Shown: positions 23,801-38,265, counted from the stretch's first letter. The stretch is 64,000 nucleotides of DNA from Charina bottae (GCA_023362775.1 JALMGJ010000006.1:3012001-3076000), one strand, 5' to 3'. The notes: generated by a model not told the origin, from the sequence alone. Numbers and translations: made by a program.

Positions 23801-26800
23801 ACCGAGCCGTTACTGACCCTTTGGAGGGACGCCGCTTTCGCTGACGTTTTCTTGGCAGACGTATAGCGGGGTGGTTTGCCGTTCCCTCCCCCCGTTGTGA
23901 TTACCTTTCCCCCAGCTTAGCTGGGTACTCATTTTACCGGCCTTGGAAGGATGGAAGGCTGAATTGACCCGAGCCGGCTACCTGAGAAACCAGCTTCCGC
24001 TGGGATCGGACTCAGGTCGTGGGGAGAGTTCCCAGCAACTTACGTACCAAATTTACATCCTGCCGCAGTCATAGCAGACTCTCGGCAACTCACAACGATA
24101 AATGAAACCCGATAATCAAACAAAAAATCTTGCCAATGCATTGATCTTGTATCTTCCACCCATCCTGCGTTCCCAAACTAAGCAAGCTGAAGAACCACCA
24201 CGCCCCACTTAGCTGGGCGGGACCAAGGGAGCACGGATGACCCAGATTTCAGGGAGGGGGCTCTATTGCTAACGGGGGGTTAAATACAGAACCTTGAAAA
24301 GGGCAGGAGGCATTTCCATCCTCATCTCTAGTGAGTTCGTTAAGGCAGAGTCCCTCGGAGGCCTCGAAAGGCTCCTTCCAGGGTCCCCCCACCTGGGCTG
24401 GACGGCCATGGATGAGACGTGGCCACCACGTCCCCTTCTGCCTCTCGAGTGTCGAATCTCCCTTCGACGCCTTTCTCAGCCTCCACTCGGCCTGTCACAG
24501 CAGCTTTGCTGCCTGCAGAAATGCAGCCACCAGGCCCCCCGTGAGCTGGTTCAGCGTGTTGGGCAAACCCAGAAGATTCAGGTTTAAAAGGAGTACGGGG
24601 CCACAGAGGTGTTTAGAGAAACCTTCCTTGGCACGCCTTCGGCCCACCGCAGCCCATTCAAGCGTGGCGGCCAAGACTGGCGCCAGAGACCTGCCCGCAG
24701 GACCCGGCCTCCGAAGCCTGACCTTCAGCTTCCAAACGTACCTGCTCAGAGCCCAGAGGAAAATTGGTGTCCTGGCTCCGGGTGACCATCCGTCGCGGAG
24801 AGGTGGGCCCCAGAGGGACTTTGTCGGCAGCAGGGGCAATGGCAGAGGTGATCTCGATCTCGGGCTCGGTGGAGTCCATCTGGTGGAAACCCCACAGCCC
24901 CACTTTCCTTATGCAGTGGCAGCAGCTGATCAAGGGGAGGTGGACAGATCCAGGATGACGACTGGGGTAGAGGAACCCAAGAAGATGCCCCCCAAAGAAT
25001 AAGTCAGAGACCAAAGCAAGCTCACTTCATGCAAGGCAGAATTTAAATACCAGATACTGTGTGCATTTTTTCAAATATCTGTAGATTCGAGTATTTGAAT
25101 ACTGAGTTGGCAGGCAAGTAGCAAAATTCAGGGTTTTCAGTCCGCAACCTGAGGCCCTAGGCCAGAGCTTTCCAAACTTTTCATGTTGGTGACACACTTT
25201 TTAGACATGCATCATTTCGCGACACACTCTTACAGCAGGGCACAAGGCAGGCACTAGGACCTGCTCAGAATCACAGCAGGTTTGGAGGCAGCAAGGCACA
25301 AGGCAGGCACTAGGACCTGCTACGTGAATCCCAGAAAAGTTCCATTTTTTCCCAGGAGTCGGCCACACGTGTGATGTGAGCGACCACGTGTGCTCCGGAT
25401 CACGTTTTCCCCACTGATTCTGGATTGCTGAAAATCAGCAGAATGTCCCACCATTCTGAAGTGAAAACATACAAAAAGCTTACCTTAAGGAAGTGTTCCT
25501 CAACCTCAGCCTCTTTAAGCCATGCTGGCTGGGGAATTCTGGGAGTTGAAGTCCACACCTCTTAAAGTGGCTGAGGCTGAGAAACGCTTCCTTAAGGTAA
25601 GCTTAATGTAGCTTAGAAAATAAAGAAAAAACACACTAAACCCAGAAAAACCTTGCAGTAAATCATAAAGGTAAAGGTAAAGGTTCCCCCCGCACATTTG
25701 TGCAGTCGTGTCCGACTCTAGGGGCCGGTGCTCATCTCCATTTGTTAGCCAAAGAGCCAGCGTTGTCCGAAGACGCTTCCACGGTCATGTGGCCACATGA
25801 CGCGCACGGAACGCTGTTACCTACCCACCGGAGTGGTACCTATTCATCTACTTGCATTTGCATGCTTTCGAATTGCTAGGAAACCCACCCCATTTTCACC
25901 ATGACTTCACCCTCCTCAAAAAAATGTTAAACTCAGTGCTGGGGGCCACCGAAAGACTGTTATTTATTTTTTCTATTGCCTTTTCTTCCTCTTTCTCCTT
26001 TGCCTGGCCCGTGCTGAAGTTTAGATTGCCAGCTCTTCAGAGAAGAGACCGGTTATCTTGAACCCAGTACAGTTTGGAATCTGAAAAAATAAAAACATCC
26101 CGCACGAAAGCAACAGGAAACGACTTCCAGGTAGCTGCCACGGAAACCACGTGGTGCCCTTGTAGCCACCCGGAAGTGATTGAACTGCAGAGCTGGAAGG
26201 AACCTTAAGGGTCATCTCGTCCAACTCTCTTAAGAGAGCCTGCATCTTTTTTTTAAAGCTTATTGGGGGCAGAGACCTACTGTATTAAATTTTCTAGGAT
26301 GACAAGCAGACTGAAGAAGAAATAAAGAAAAGGAGAACATAGTTTTGTTAACTATGTTAACTATGTTAACAAAAGGAGTTATGGCACCATTGTTAGGCAA
26401 TAAATGCTAATGACAACAGGATGACAATTGTCTAGAGCAGCCTTTCTCAACCTTTTGACCCCGGAGGAACCCTTGAAATATTTTTCAGGCCCCGGGGAAC
26501 CCCTGCACATTCAGGCTCAAATAGAGGCCAGAAGTCACAAAATGATTATCTTCGTTTCATGGGTAGGCCTGTATGTATGCATCAACAGTGTTCTTAAAGT
26601 AAAAATAAAGAATGGAACTTACCTCTTTAATGTGAAGTTGCTGAATTTGAAATAATTTTTAAAATAAATCGTGATCTCCCAGGGAACCCCTAGTGAGCTC
26701 TCGCGGAGCCCGAGGGTGCCACGGAACCCTGGTCGAGAAACCTTGCTCTAGAGAATGAATTGGACCTTTTCTGATTCTGATTTTCCACATACCTGCTGGT

Positions 26801-28279
26801 CCAGCCGCAAAGGGCCAAGATGCAAGCCGTGATGTGGACATGAAGGAGGTCTGAAGGCTGCTTGGCCGATGTCTTCTCGTCTTCGGTTTTGCAGTTCTCC
26901 TCTTCCTCCTCCTCCTCTATCAATTGCAAGAGAAAGCCAACCTTTTCTTCTGTCAAGGACTGAGAAGCGAGCACACTACAGTCAATATCTCAACCCCATC
27001 AAATGGCTATTAGCTTCTCCTTGGTAGATGAACATGATTTCAAGCACCTTGGACTTCTCAAAGTGAACAGAGAGATGCAAAACCTGCTGTTCTGGGAATG
27101 AAATATTCTGGAGAAACCCAGAATGTTTTGTTGGTCTTTGGATCATGCTGATCTGATGTTCCAAAGATGGTCTGGACATATTTCTTCATTAAATTTATAA
27201 AGCTGCCCATCTCACATATGTGACTCTGGGCGGCGCACACAATTAAAATAACAAAAACTAAGCAATTAAAACAATAAAAAAACAAAACCATTAAAATTCG
27301 ATTAAAAACAGTTAAAACACTATAAATAGAACAAAAAACACAGGAGAGTGCATTCCAAAACTTCTACACAAGGCAACCACTTCATAGGCTCTATACTTCC
27401 ATGGGATCCCTAGGCCCGATGGCAACACCAGGTTTTAAGGGCCTTCCGGAAGGCCAGTAGGATCGGGCCAATCTCACCTTGGGGGGAATGATGTTCCAAA
27501 CAAAAAAGGCCCTCCTCCTAGGTCCTGCCAGAAGAAGCTCCTTAGCAGACAGGACATGGGGCTGCCCTTGAAGACTACCTAGAAGCTTCAACTGGTCCAG
27601 AATGTAGCAGTGCGAGCAGTGATAAGCTTGCCTTGGCATGCCACCGTGACACCCTGCTCTTAGAGCTGCACTGGTTGCCAATATACTTCTGGGTGCGTTT
27701 AAATGTGCTGGTTATCACCTATAAAGGTTATTACCTTTAAAGCCCTACATGGCATGGGGCCAAGATACCTGAGGGACCATCTTATCCCCATATCATCAAC
27801 CCGCCCCACCCGGTCATGCAGAGAGGGCTTGCTACGGACCCCATCGATAAGGGAATTTCATCTAGTGGGGTCCAGGAGGCGGGCCTTCTCTGTAGTGGAG
27901 CCCGCCCTCTGGAATATCTTGCCCCCAGAGTTGAGGGAGGTCCCCTCCCTCCCGACCTTTAGGAAAGAGCTGAAAACCTGGTTCTGCCGCCTGGCATGGG
28001 AAGGGGAAAGTAACAGTTCCTCATGGGGGTGGTTAATTCCATAATGTCCTTCCTTTTTGTTAAAACTAATTTGCCAAATTTGGATTTTATAATTATATAA
28101 TTGTATCAATTAAATTGTAATTTTATATCTTTATATTCTTATTTTAAATGTGATTTTATTGTAAACCGCCCAGAGTTCCCCGTTGGGGGAGATGGGTGGT
28201 CATATAAAATGAATGAATGAATGAATGAATGAATGAATGAATGAATGAATGAATGAATGAATGAATGAATGAATGAATG

Positions 28280-28359
<80 letters not shown>

Positions 28360-31300
28360 CCTATTTATAACCTATTTATGGTATTCGAGTGACTGCCTAT
28401 CTCCCATGGTTTCTGCCCAGCTGGTAAGAACCGACAGATTGGGGGCACTCCAGGGACTCTCCAGTGTCATCTTTTGGAATCCAGGAAGTGCACCTTCTCT
28501 GTCGAGGGGCCTGTTTTCTGGAACGAGTTCCCCCAAGATCTGGACAGCTCCCACCTTGACGTTCAAGACCTTGAAAACCTGGCTGTTCTCCCAGGTCTTG
28601 AGACGGAGTCCCGTTCAAGGTTGGTGTGTTGTCCGGATTGCCACCTTGCAACTATTTTGCAATTCTTTTTGGATTAATTTGACTGTATTCTTATTTGCCT
28701 GTTGTTTTTATGTTCTTTATTTTGTGAGCCGCCCAGAGTTGGTTGGAGTCAGGTGGCATAAAAGTTGAACAAACGAAGAAAGAGTGAATGAATTTGTTGA
28801 CAGAAAGGGCAAGGCTAGGAAAGGTGGACCAGGATGGAGTTGATGAGATCCTCAAAACACACAGGGGAGAAGGCGATGTCCTAAGTGGTTCTAGAAGCAT
28901 GGATGGTTTGCAAGAACAGAACAGTATGGAGAGGTAAAGGAAATGGTGTTGGTATAAATTAACTAGATTGAACCATGTTTCCTTTTCTTGTCTCTTATAT
29001 CTTCTCTTTAGTTTCCTTTGCTTACTACTTCTTATTCCTTTTTTAGGGCTTTGCATACAGATAGTCTTCACTTAACAACCATTCATTTAGTGACGGCTCA
29101 GAGTTATGATGGTGCTGAAAACGACGACTTACAACCAGTCTTCACACTTATGACCGTCGCAGCATCCCCACAGTCACATGATCGCGGTTTGGGCGCTTGG
29201 CAACCAGTTCACATTTATGACCATCACAGCATCCCGTGGTCATGTGATCGCCATTTTCTACCTTTCTGGCCGGCTTCTGGCAAGCAAAATCAAAGGGGAA
29301 CTGTGTGAATTGCTTAACGACCATGTGGTTCGCTTAACACCTGCGGTGATTCGCTTAACGACCACCACAAAAAGGTCATAAAATCGGGTCAGATTCGCTT
29401 AATGACTGCTTCGCCTCAAGTATCAAGTTACACCGAGTCTCTGCTTGTGAGCTGCAGGCAGGAATTCACTCACCAACAGCCAGAAGTTATGCTGTAGGGA
29501 AAAGCTGAGAGAGAAGTCCAGAGTTCGTTTGCCGAAGTCAGAGTTAATCCAGAAGACAACCGATATTCCAAAGCCAGGTCAGGGGTGGTAACAGGTAGGT
29601 CAGCGAGAAGTCAAAGCCAAGTCAAGGAGTCCAGAAAACAGAGTAACAGTAGTCCAAACTGTCCTGTTCCGACTAAGACTGACATGGAAGCGTTATTGAA
29701 ACAACTTTATTTACAAGATACACAAGCCGCCCAGTTTACACAGTCCTCTTCTTCTTCTACAGACTGGATAGCAGCGAGATTGGGCAATACTCCTGGCCAG
29801 GCAGGAAGGAGCCGAGAGGGGACGGGCCCTGTAGCAGAGTCTGCAACCGGCGGCGAAACAGAGGTGACAGGCAAGGTGTCCGCGGGCGTGGAGTTGGCTG
29901 TGCTGGTGGTAGTCTGGGTAGAACGGGGCCTGACGAAGGCGACCCACTGGTGGCCGGCGTCAGCTAGGCTTGACTGCTGATCGGGGCTGTTGGGAGTTTG
30001 GGTAGACCGGGGCCTGACAAAGGCCGCCCACTGGTGGCCGGCGTCTGCTGGTTTTGGAGCGGTAAGCAACGGAGAGTCGGTGGCTCGGGCAGTCAGGAGG
30101 GAAGCAGGCAAGGTGGTGGTGCTTACCCCAACGCTGGTTTCTTCCACAGGTAACAAGGACGGAGGCGCGGCAAGCGGACAAGGTTCGGGTCCGAGGCTTG
30201 GCACAGAAGCAAGGTAAGGCTCGGGTCCGAGGCTTGGCGCGGTGGCGGGGCAAGGTGTGGAATCTGGGTCCGGTGCGGTAACAAGGCTAGGCTCGTTCAT
30301 GGGTTCCGGGACTGTGGTAAGGCAGGGCTCTAGAGTGAGGTTCGGGGCGGCTGTGAGGCTCGGCTCGGTAGCAGGGTCCGGCGCGGAGTTTAGAGCCTTC
30401 AGCGCAGAACTGTTAGAGCGGTTAGAACAGTTGTCTCCGGCACCTGAGGTAAGTCGCGCTGGCTTTTTATTCTGTTTTTCGCGCCTTGGGAGAGCAGGGG
30501 CCAATCAGGCTTCACGTTGCTCAGCCCGCCTTTCTGCTCTCCTTTGGTGTGCGCTGATTGGCGGAGGCGTATTTCTTTCAGAGCCTCGGCCAATCAGCGT
30601 TTCCGGGTCCCCAGTCAATTTCGCGCTGAGACTGCTGCCTCCTGTGATTGGCTCCTCTTCCGGTTCGGAGTCCGGCATGTTGGCTGGTTGCCAGGTAAGT
30701 GAACAAAACCTCACACAAACCGAGTCAGGAAATCAGGAATCAAGCCAGGTTGCCAGAGTGGTCGCGAAGCCAATATGCTACGTTGCTCCCACAACCCACT
30801 CACCGCTCTGCTGGTTATTTTTTAGGAGTTTAGGAGCTGTCATCTGGGTCCTGCAAAGACTCCACTTCTCCTCTGCGTAAATCTCTTGCAGCTAACCGGG
30901 CACTTCTCCTTCTGTCCTTTAAGGCGAGGCGTACACGCCTTCGTCTCTGCCCTTTGGGTGATTCAGGTGAGCTGGGAGTCTGATGGGATCCAGCTGGCTG
31001 CTGGCTAGAGGGTGGGGACAAACCACCATCCCCGGCTTGCTCCTCTGTAGCCTCGGGTATTGCCAACTCCCCACTGCCCTGTGGTGCTGGGTCTTCGTCT
31101 GGGGCCGTCTCTGTGTCTGGGACCTTGTCTGGTTCAGTCCCCTGGGGGTTCACCAGGGGCAGCTCGTCTTCTGACTCCTCACTGAAGTCCTGGGGCAGAG
31201 GCTGAACCAGGACAGCCATTTTAAGATGTGTGGACTTCAACTCCCAGAATACTCCAGCGAGCATTGCTGGCTGGAGTATTCTGGGAGTTGAAGTCCACAC

Positions 31301-34300
31301 ATCTTAAAATGGCTGAGGGTGAGGAACCCTGATCTAACACACACACACTCTCCCTCAAGGCTGTGGGCTACTCATCATTCCCAAATGGAACCGCCCTTGA
31401 ACGGGATGCTGGAAGCTCCCTTCCCCTCACCCCCCTTAGCAGGATGACCAAGAGCTTACCATGCTTTTGAGATCGTCTGGTTTCAGCGAGGGCAGCTGAA
31501 GCTGCAGCTGACACAGGTTTTGAAAGCGCTTCAGGAAGTCACTGAAAAGAGCGTGAGGTTCCTCGACCAGCAGGACCAAAAAGCGATCTAGCCCGAAAGA
31601 AAAGAAGCAGACTGGCGTGAAAGGACGTCTGAGGGCCGGGAGGCACAAAAATGCTCCCTAGCGGCGACTACATTGCTAATCGCCCTCCCACCTGGAAGAT
31701 TGTATAGTCTGGGGTCTTTCCAATTCGGTGGCCATAGCAGGCATCATGAGAAATCCTCGTTACTCAATTCCCCGACCCCTTTCGAATTCCCAGTCATGCC
31801 ACATGTGCTCGCTTCTAAGTTTATAAATTGCACAGGTTCTGCAAGAACCCAGCACCACCGCCAGATTTGGAACCACCCACAATTCAGGGGCACCTGCAGG
31901 GGGCAAAAAAGTCAGCTTGGCGGTTGTGCCCACCGTCTTGACTTTTTTGACCTCTCCCACAAACACCCTTGCCACCACTTGGATACAGGGAGCCCGAGAT
32001 GCAAATTCTTCATGGAATCAGAGAACTGGAAAGGACCTTACGGGCCTTTTGCCCCAGCCAGATAGATGGTTGCCCAGTCTTTGCTTGAAGACCTCAAAAG
32101 CCTGCCCACAGTCAAGGGAGCTCATTTGGGGGAGGGGAGGGGGGGCTGAACCACACCGCCAAGTTTTGCTGAAAAACTGTTAGCATGATGTCCCTCAGTC
32201 TCTTGGAGAAAGCTAAAGATACCAGATGCAGTAAAGTTTTGTGCACCTAGAAAGAAGCCCCATTCCAAATCTGGCTCCACATCCTTGTGGGGCGTTATCC
32301 TAACTGTCTCCCTCCCCCCCTCCAATGGCTACCAATTGTTCTCAGTTTCCCTCCCCTCCCCTTTAAACTGCTCTAGACTCTTCTGGGAGGAAGACTGGCA
32401 CCGAATAACAATACCAATACAGGTAGTCCTCAACTTACGACCACAATAGGGACCGGAAAATTTATTGTTAAGTGGTTGTTACACAAGGCATCACATGACC
32501 GCACCCGATTTTATGACATTTTTTGCAGCAGTCGTTAAGTGAATCACATGGTCATTAAGTGAATCATGCAGTTCTCCATTGATTTTGCTTGTTGGAAGCT
32601 GGTTCGGAAGGTCGCAAATGGCGACCACGTGACCTGGGACTCTGCAACTGTCCTAAATAGATGCTGGTTGCCAAGTGCCTGAATTTTGATCATGTGACCG
32701 AGGGGGACACTGCGACAGTCGTTAAGTGCGACGACTGGTCGCAAGTCGCTTTTTTAAGCGCTGTAGTAACTTTGAATGGTCGCTAAATGAATGGTCATAG
32801 TCGAGGACTACCTGTAACAGTAAAGAGGGCCAAATGTCTGGCTTTAGAACAAGACCACTGCAGAGATCCTGCCCTACAAAAACTAGGGCATGTGGCTAGA
32901 ATGTATGGGTCTGTCCTTCGATGGGCATGTGGATGAGGATGATGAGAGTTGCAGTCTAAGAGATTTGTAGAGTTGCACTTTCATCAGGGCCCCTTTCGAG
33001 CATCTCCCGCACGCAACGGCGGGGGAGCAGTCAGCATCCACATCTGGAAGATCCACATGTCCAGCTGTGACCCAGCTTTGCTGTTTCTTTCTCCTTTCTT
33101 ACCTGGGCAAGGACTGTCCGGCCAGAAGCAGAACTTTTCGTGAGCTGCCAGCAAAGCCTTCTGTAGCTCCAGACACCTCTCCTTGTCTAGAAAGCAAACA
33201 GCAGAACCCCCTGAGACGCAGAACCATTTTAAAGACCTCTATTTCCAACTAGCCAAGTCACAACATGCCCTGGCGCGACAATTAACAAAGCCGATATCCA
33301 AATGCATGTAAGTGTAAGTGAAATTAAAATTCTCATGGCTGAACTAGAAAAAATAACAAAGTGGGAGCATTTAAGGGGAAATTTGTACTGACAGAGACTG
33401 GAGGGAGGGATCTTCCTTTGACCAGCCTTTTCTGAGTTTTTAAGATGTGAATCATCCCCGAACTGGGGGGAAAAACCTGTCCGCTCTGATTCCGAGGTCA
33501 TACTCTTAGCAGGTTAGCTAATTTTAGAAAAAAGAAATCTGAGTGGTTAGGTGCCTCTGAAAACCAGTTTCTAGGAAACTGTCCCATATGCCCTCCTCGT
33601 TGGCCACAGAAGGACACATGGCCATTTACTTTGGAAAGGACGCAGGTTGGAGGCAAGCCCAACCAGGCTGTCCAGGTCCGTCACAAGAACAACACATAGA
33701 CATCAGCTGCTCCTTGAGAAACGCCCCGCTCTCAGCCTGTTGAGGCTCACAAGTGGGGAAGAGAGATGCACAACCTTGAATGTGGGGATGGATGGATGGA
33801 CAGACGTGGCTCAAGGCTTATAGTTGGCAGTTGTTTTTCTTCTCCTCCCATTACGCTTTTTTAGTCTCTCTAGTCAAACCGTTTTAGCAAAGAGCTGGGC
33901 CCTCAAATCCCTTTGAGTGGGAGTAACAGTCTGGGGGACAGTCCGCGTCGGTTTAGCTTCTGATTAAGGCACCTCAGAGCACGGGACTAATCCAGCTGGA
34001 AGCAGAGGTGAGAAGAGCGGGCGAGAGAAGTGCGAAGGACCGGCTGCTTTTCTTACTATCAGTGACAGAACCAAAACCTCTAAGAGAAGCTTGCGTGTAA
34101 CCTCAGCTTTGGTTACAAAAGCCATCTGGGTGACTTTGGGCCAGCCACTCCCTCACAGTCCTAGGAAGAAGGCAAGGGCAAACCAGTTCCAAAAACATTG
34201 CCCAGAAAATGGCAGGGACTTGTCCAGGCAGTTGCCAAGAGTCAAGACTGACGTGAAGGCACAGAAAAGCAAAAAAAAAATAAAATAAAAAAAAAAATAG

Positions 34301-37300
34301 GAAAGACGAGGGCCTGAGTCACTGTCTTCAGTGCCTCCTGATCTCGGAAAGAATACAATCAGCAGACCAGCAGAAGCTGGCCAAAAAGACTTGGGCTACC
34401 ACCTGCTCATGCTGCTCTAGCAGAGCTTGAGTCTAGGAGAAGCCCCAGGCCGTGTACCGGCTCCTTCAGGAGAGTGCGGTCCCACTGGGAGGAACAGACA
34501 GAATGTCCATGGAAACAAAGGCCGTCGTAACTTTGAACCATTGTTAAATGAACGGCCGTAAGTCGAGGACTACCTGTATTCTTTACCCAAGCACTATGTC
34601 TGTATAATATCAATCACGAGGTGGTGTGATACACCTCGTACTGTTTCCATTTGCCCTCCAGATTTAACAGACTGGACGCCAATATACTCTTACACTTGCT
34701 GAAGTCAAAAGCCAACTGCAGACTGGCACAGAGGTAGGCCTGGCAGCTGGCGCATTTCAACATATCACATTCAACGTTGGTCCATCCGTACTTGGCACAG
34801 ATCAAGGGAGACAACTCGTGGGGTTTGCCTGCCCACTTGAGAGAGTGTTGGTATTAAGGAAAGCAATTCAAGTTTTGACCTTCCTATCAACTTCCATGAA
34901 ACTTCATCCCTCTCTCACTGCTAGCTACTGGATCTCTCGATCCCTGAACGGCTCTCAGCTTGGACTTATGACTGGAAGGGGATCATTGTATGCTTCACCT
35001 CTGGAGTCACCCCCCGTTTCATTAAAAATAGCACTTCCCACTTAAATTAGCTCCTTCAGTTCTGGTTCCTGTCTACCCCTTACTATTTTAATTCTGACAT
35101 CCATTCAAAGGCCCAGGCCACAAGTGGACATCCTGTGGCTCAAGTCATACCTTATTTCGTGGCTCCCACAACATCTCCAGATTGCTCCTCCCACCCCAAA
35201 ACAGAAATCTGAAAAAAAAAGCAATCTGTCCCTGACTTGGCACACTCAGGTGACAATGGGGCTTGTCACCCCCTAAGAGCCCTCCCCTCCCAGGCCCTTT
35301 AATCCTTTCTAGGGCTGACAAGATTTTTCCAAGTGAATTAGGAGAAGCTGCCATTTTCCATTTGCAAGAAACAGAAACTGGAAACAGTCTGTAGCTTTCA
35401 AAATCCAGACCTGCAAACTGAATATAGAGCAGCCACTCCAGGACTGTAGAAATACGAGACCCAAGATGAACCCCAGGCCTGTCTATGAGGCCACGTTTAG
35501 GACACTCAGACAACAGTGCCAACAGCCCTGTTTAGCCGAATATGTCAAGGGAATACAGCCCGACTCTTGCAGTTGGCTTATAGGACATGCTCACTCAATT
35601 TTGTGAAGACCAGAGAAGCCCCACGTAGCTGCTAAACTCCAAATTCCAAAATGGGGAGGCTCAGAAACGTTCTTCATTTTGTTTCCACCGCGCACTCCCC
35701 CCAAAGGATGAAGCAGCCTCGGACCTGGGAACAAAAGGATATGGTGAATGTTTCCACTCTGCCGAAGAAAGCTTCTTTGCTGGTGGCTTCAAAACGCAGC
35801 TCACTGGTCTGGGGAGAGCCACCGGCGACTTCATACAAGGCAGAGGAATCCTTTCTGAAATGCAAGCGAGAGGCCTCAAAGAAATTATTTTCTGTTCACA
35901 AAATGGTGACAAGCAGTGGTTTCTCTCCTTCTCCCCCCCCCCCCGTTCAGGCACCCAAAAGTGTATAAAACGAACCTGTGGTGTAGGAATACACGGATGT
36001 CATCCTTGAATTGACCGGGGCCTTTAAGGCCATTCAGTTTAAGCCCCTGCTCAGTGCAGAAAATGGAAACTTGTAATGACTCCGACTTCAATGCCCCAAT
36101 AAACACTTCTCCATGCACTTCATTGAAATGCAGAATAAGCTTTATTAAGGATACATGTAAATCAAAGCACCCCCAAAGATCCGAATGCCGGATTCGCGCC
36201 AAACAGCCCTAACTTAACTCTCCCCCCTGCGCGCCAATTTCTCCGCGCCAATGGTGTCAACGTCCATTGCTTTCACTCTCCATTCCCAGGCTTCTCCCCG
36301 ACTCCTGCAGGTGGCCGACCTTGGCACCGCATTCCACAGTCTCTGGTAGAAACCACAACCCCGTGCTTGGCACAACTCGCCCCCTCCTCACATTCCACAA
36401 GCTTACACTAACACTACACAATTAATGGCAGGATTCAACTTTGAACCCTGACAAAACTTCCCAGACAGAAGGCTGCTTAGCCTCCACTTGAACACTGGCT
36501 CCGCTGTTCCACTGCTCTTCTTACAAATGACACCCACCGATATTGGTATCGTTGCAAGGATCATCTGCTGCAGATGTGGAGCCCTACATTTAAAGCCAAC
36601 GAGGTGCTTCCGAGCACAAGCAGATCTGCCACAGTGTGGGGTTAAGGTGTGGGTTGTGGAGTGGAGAGATCTAGGCTCAGGTGCACACTCATTCATGAAA
36701 GCTCACTGGATGACTCTGGACCAGTCATCCCTCTCAGCCCAACCTACTCACAGTTTGTTCTTGTTTGCTGTGAGGAAAGATGGGAGAAGACGGCAGCATT
36801 TGCACACTCTTGGAGGAAAGGTGGGAAACAAGTCTAACAAAGAAATACTGCACCTTTTCCAGGATCATCCAACTACCCTCCGCGGCTGCTCTATGATCCC
36901 AGGAAAGCATGGTTTTGCTTTAAGGAGTTATAGACAGGTACCACGTGTGCTCTGAAGCAACCTTAGTTGTATCCATAATGATGCAGAATATTATCTGGGT
37001 ATTCACAAAGCACAATCCAAAGCATAATTAGCCACAGACCATGTGGTAAAATGATGGCTTCTTCAGGCACAGAAAATAAACTACTTTTTCAGTTCCCTTT
37101 TGGCCGGCATTTAGAAATAAGATAGCCAGGTTCGCATCTTTTCTCAAGTCCGCAAAAAAGACCAAGAAGCCGTATTTGCACACACCGGTGTGTGTTTGTT
37201 TGGTTTGTGGTTTAATGTAAAATGTGAAGCCAGGTCATTTACTAACATTAAGGTACCAGATCTGGCAGCAAAGAGGAATCCTGCATCTTAGCAACACACA

Positions 37301-37613
37301 GGTCAATACATAAGGCAAGCCCCCTTAGAATGAATTAGGTTAAGCATGTTGGGTGACCTCAGCCTGGGCTACACCAGGAGATCCTCTGATCTCTGGATGC
37401 TCTTAGGTTCTCCCAGCCTTACATGTCTCCTGTAGAATAATAGAATAACAACTTTATTGTCATCCCACTATACACCAAGTGCACAATAGAATGAAATTTC
37501 GTTGCACATGGCTCACAATATGTATGCTCATAATGAAAGATTTCTATTTGTTTATTTTATTTAAATAATTTATATGGCCGCCCATCGCACCACGGTGACT
37601 CTGGGTGGTGTAC

Positions 37614-37647
<34 letters not shown>

Positions 37648-38265
37648 TGCCCAGAGTCGCTCTTTGAGTGAGATGGGCAGGGACGAAATTCGAAATATAA
37701 ATAAATAAATATAATTATTAAAATTTTATCCCACCTTTTTTAATTACAACTCAAGGTGGCAAACGCACGTAACACTCCTATTTTCTACACAACAACAACC
37801 CTGTGAGGTGGGCTGGGCTGAGAGAGAGAGACTAGCCCCAAGTCACCCATCCGGCTTTCATGCCTAAGGGAGGCCTAGAGCTCACAGCCTCCTGGTTTCT
37901 AGGCCAGCGCCTTCCCCACTAGACCAAACTGGCCCTCTTATTAAAACCCAGCAATGAAAGCGATGGCTCATGGCGTCCCAATAAACCAGGACACTTTCCA
38001 TCAGAGAAACACACCCACAACAACAACAACAACAGGGCCGGAACCCACGTCTTCTCGGGCCAAATCGCCGCTCCCCCAGCAGCCGGGGAGGAGGCATGGC
38101 GGAGATGCTGGCTGGAGGCGGGCGGGCTCCGTTCTCCCCGCTCACCTGTCCAGGCCGCTCTCCTCCGGTGCGATCCCCTCATCGATCAGCTCCCGGACCT
38201 TCTGCGGAGTGATGGCCGGAGACTTGGGTTTGGCCCCCAGGGCGCCGCCCTCGTTCTCCGGAGCA

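Noticed and set aside
28139..28357. Leu/Ala/Cys and Ser/Phe/Ile/His repeat frames
   Set aside because: Translations of a tetranucleotide microsatellite.
29707..30504. 265-aa Pro/Ala/Thr-rich frame as a host gene
   Set aside because: Low complexity, no similarity to a known host protein, and embedded in LTR-like sequence within a ZC3HC1 intron; annotated as retroelement instead.
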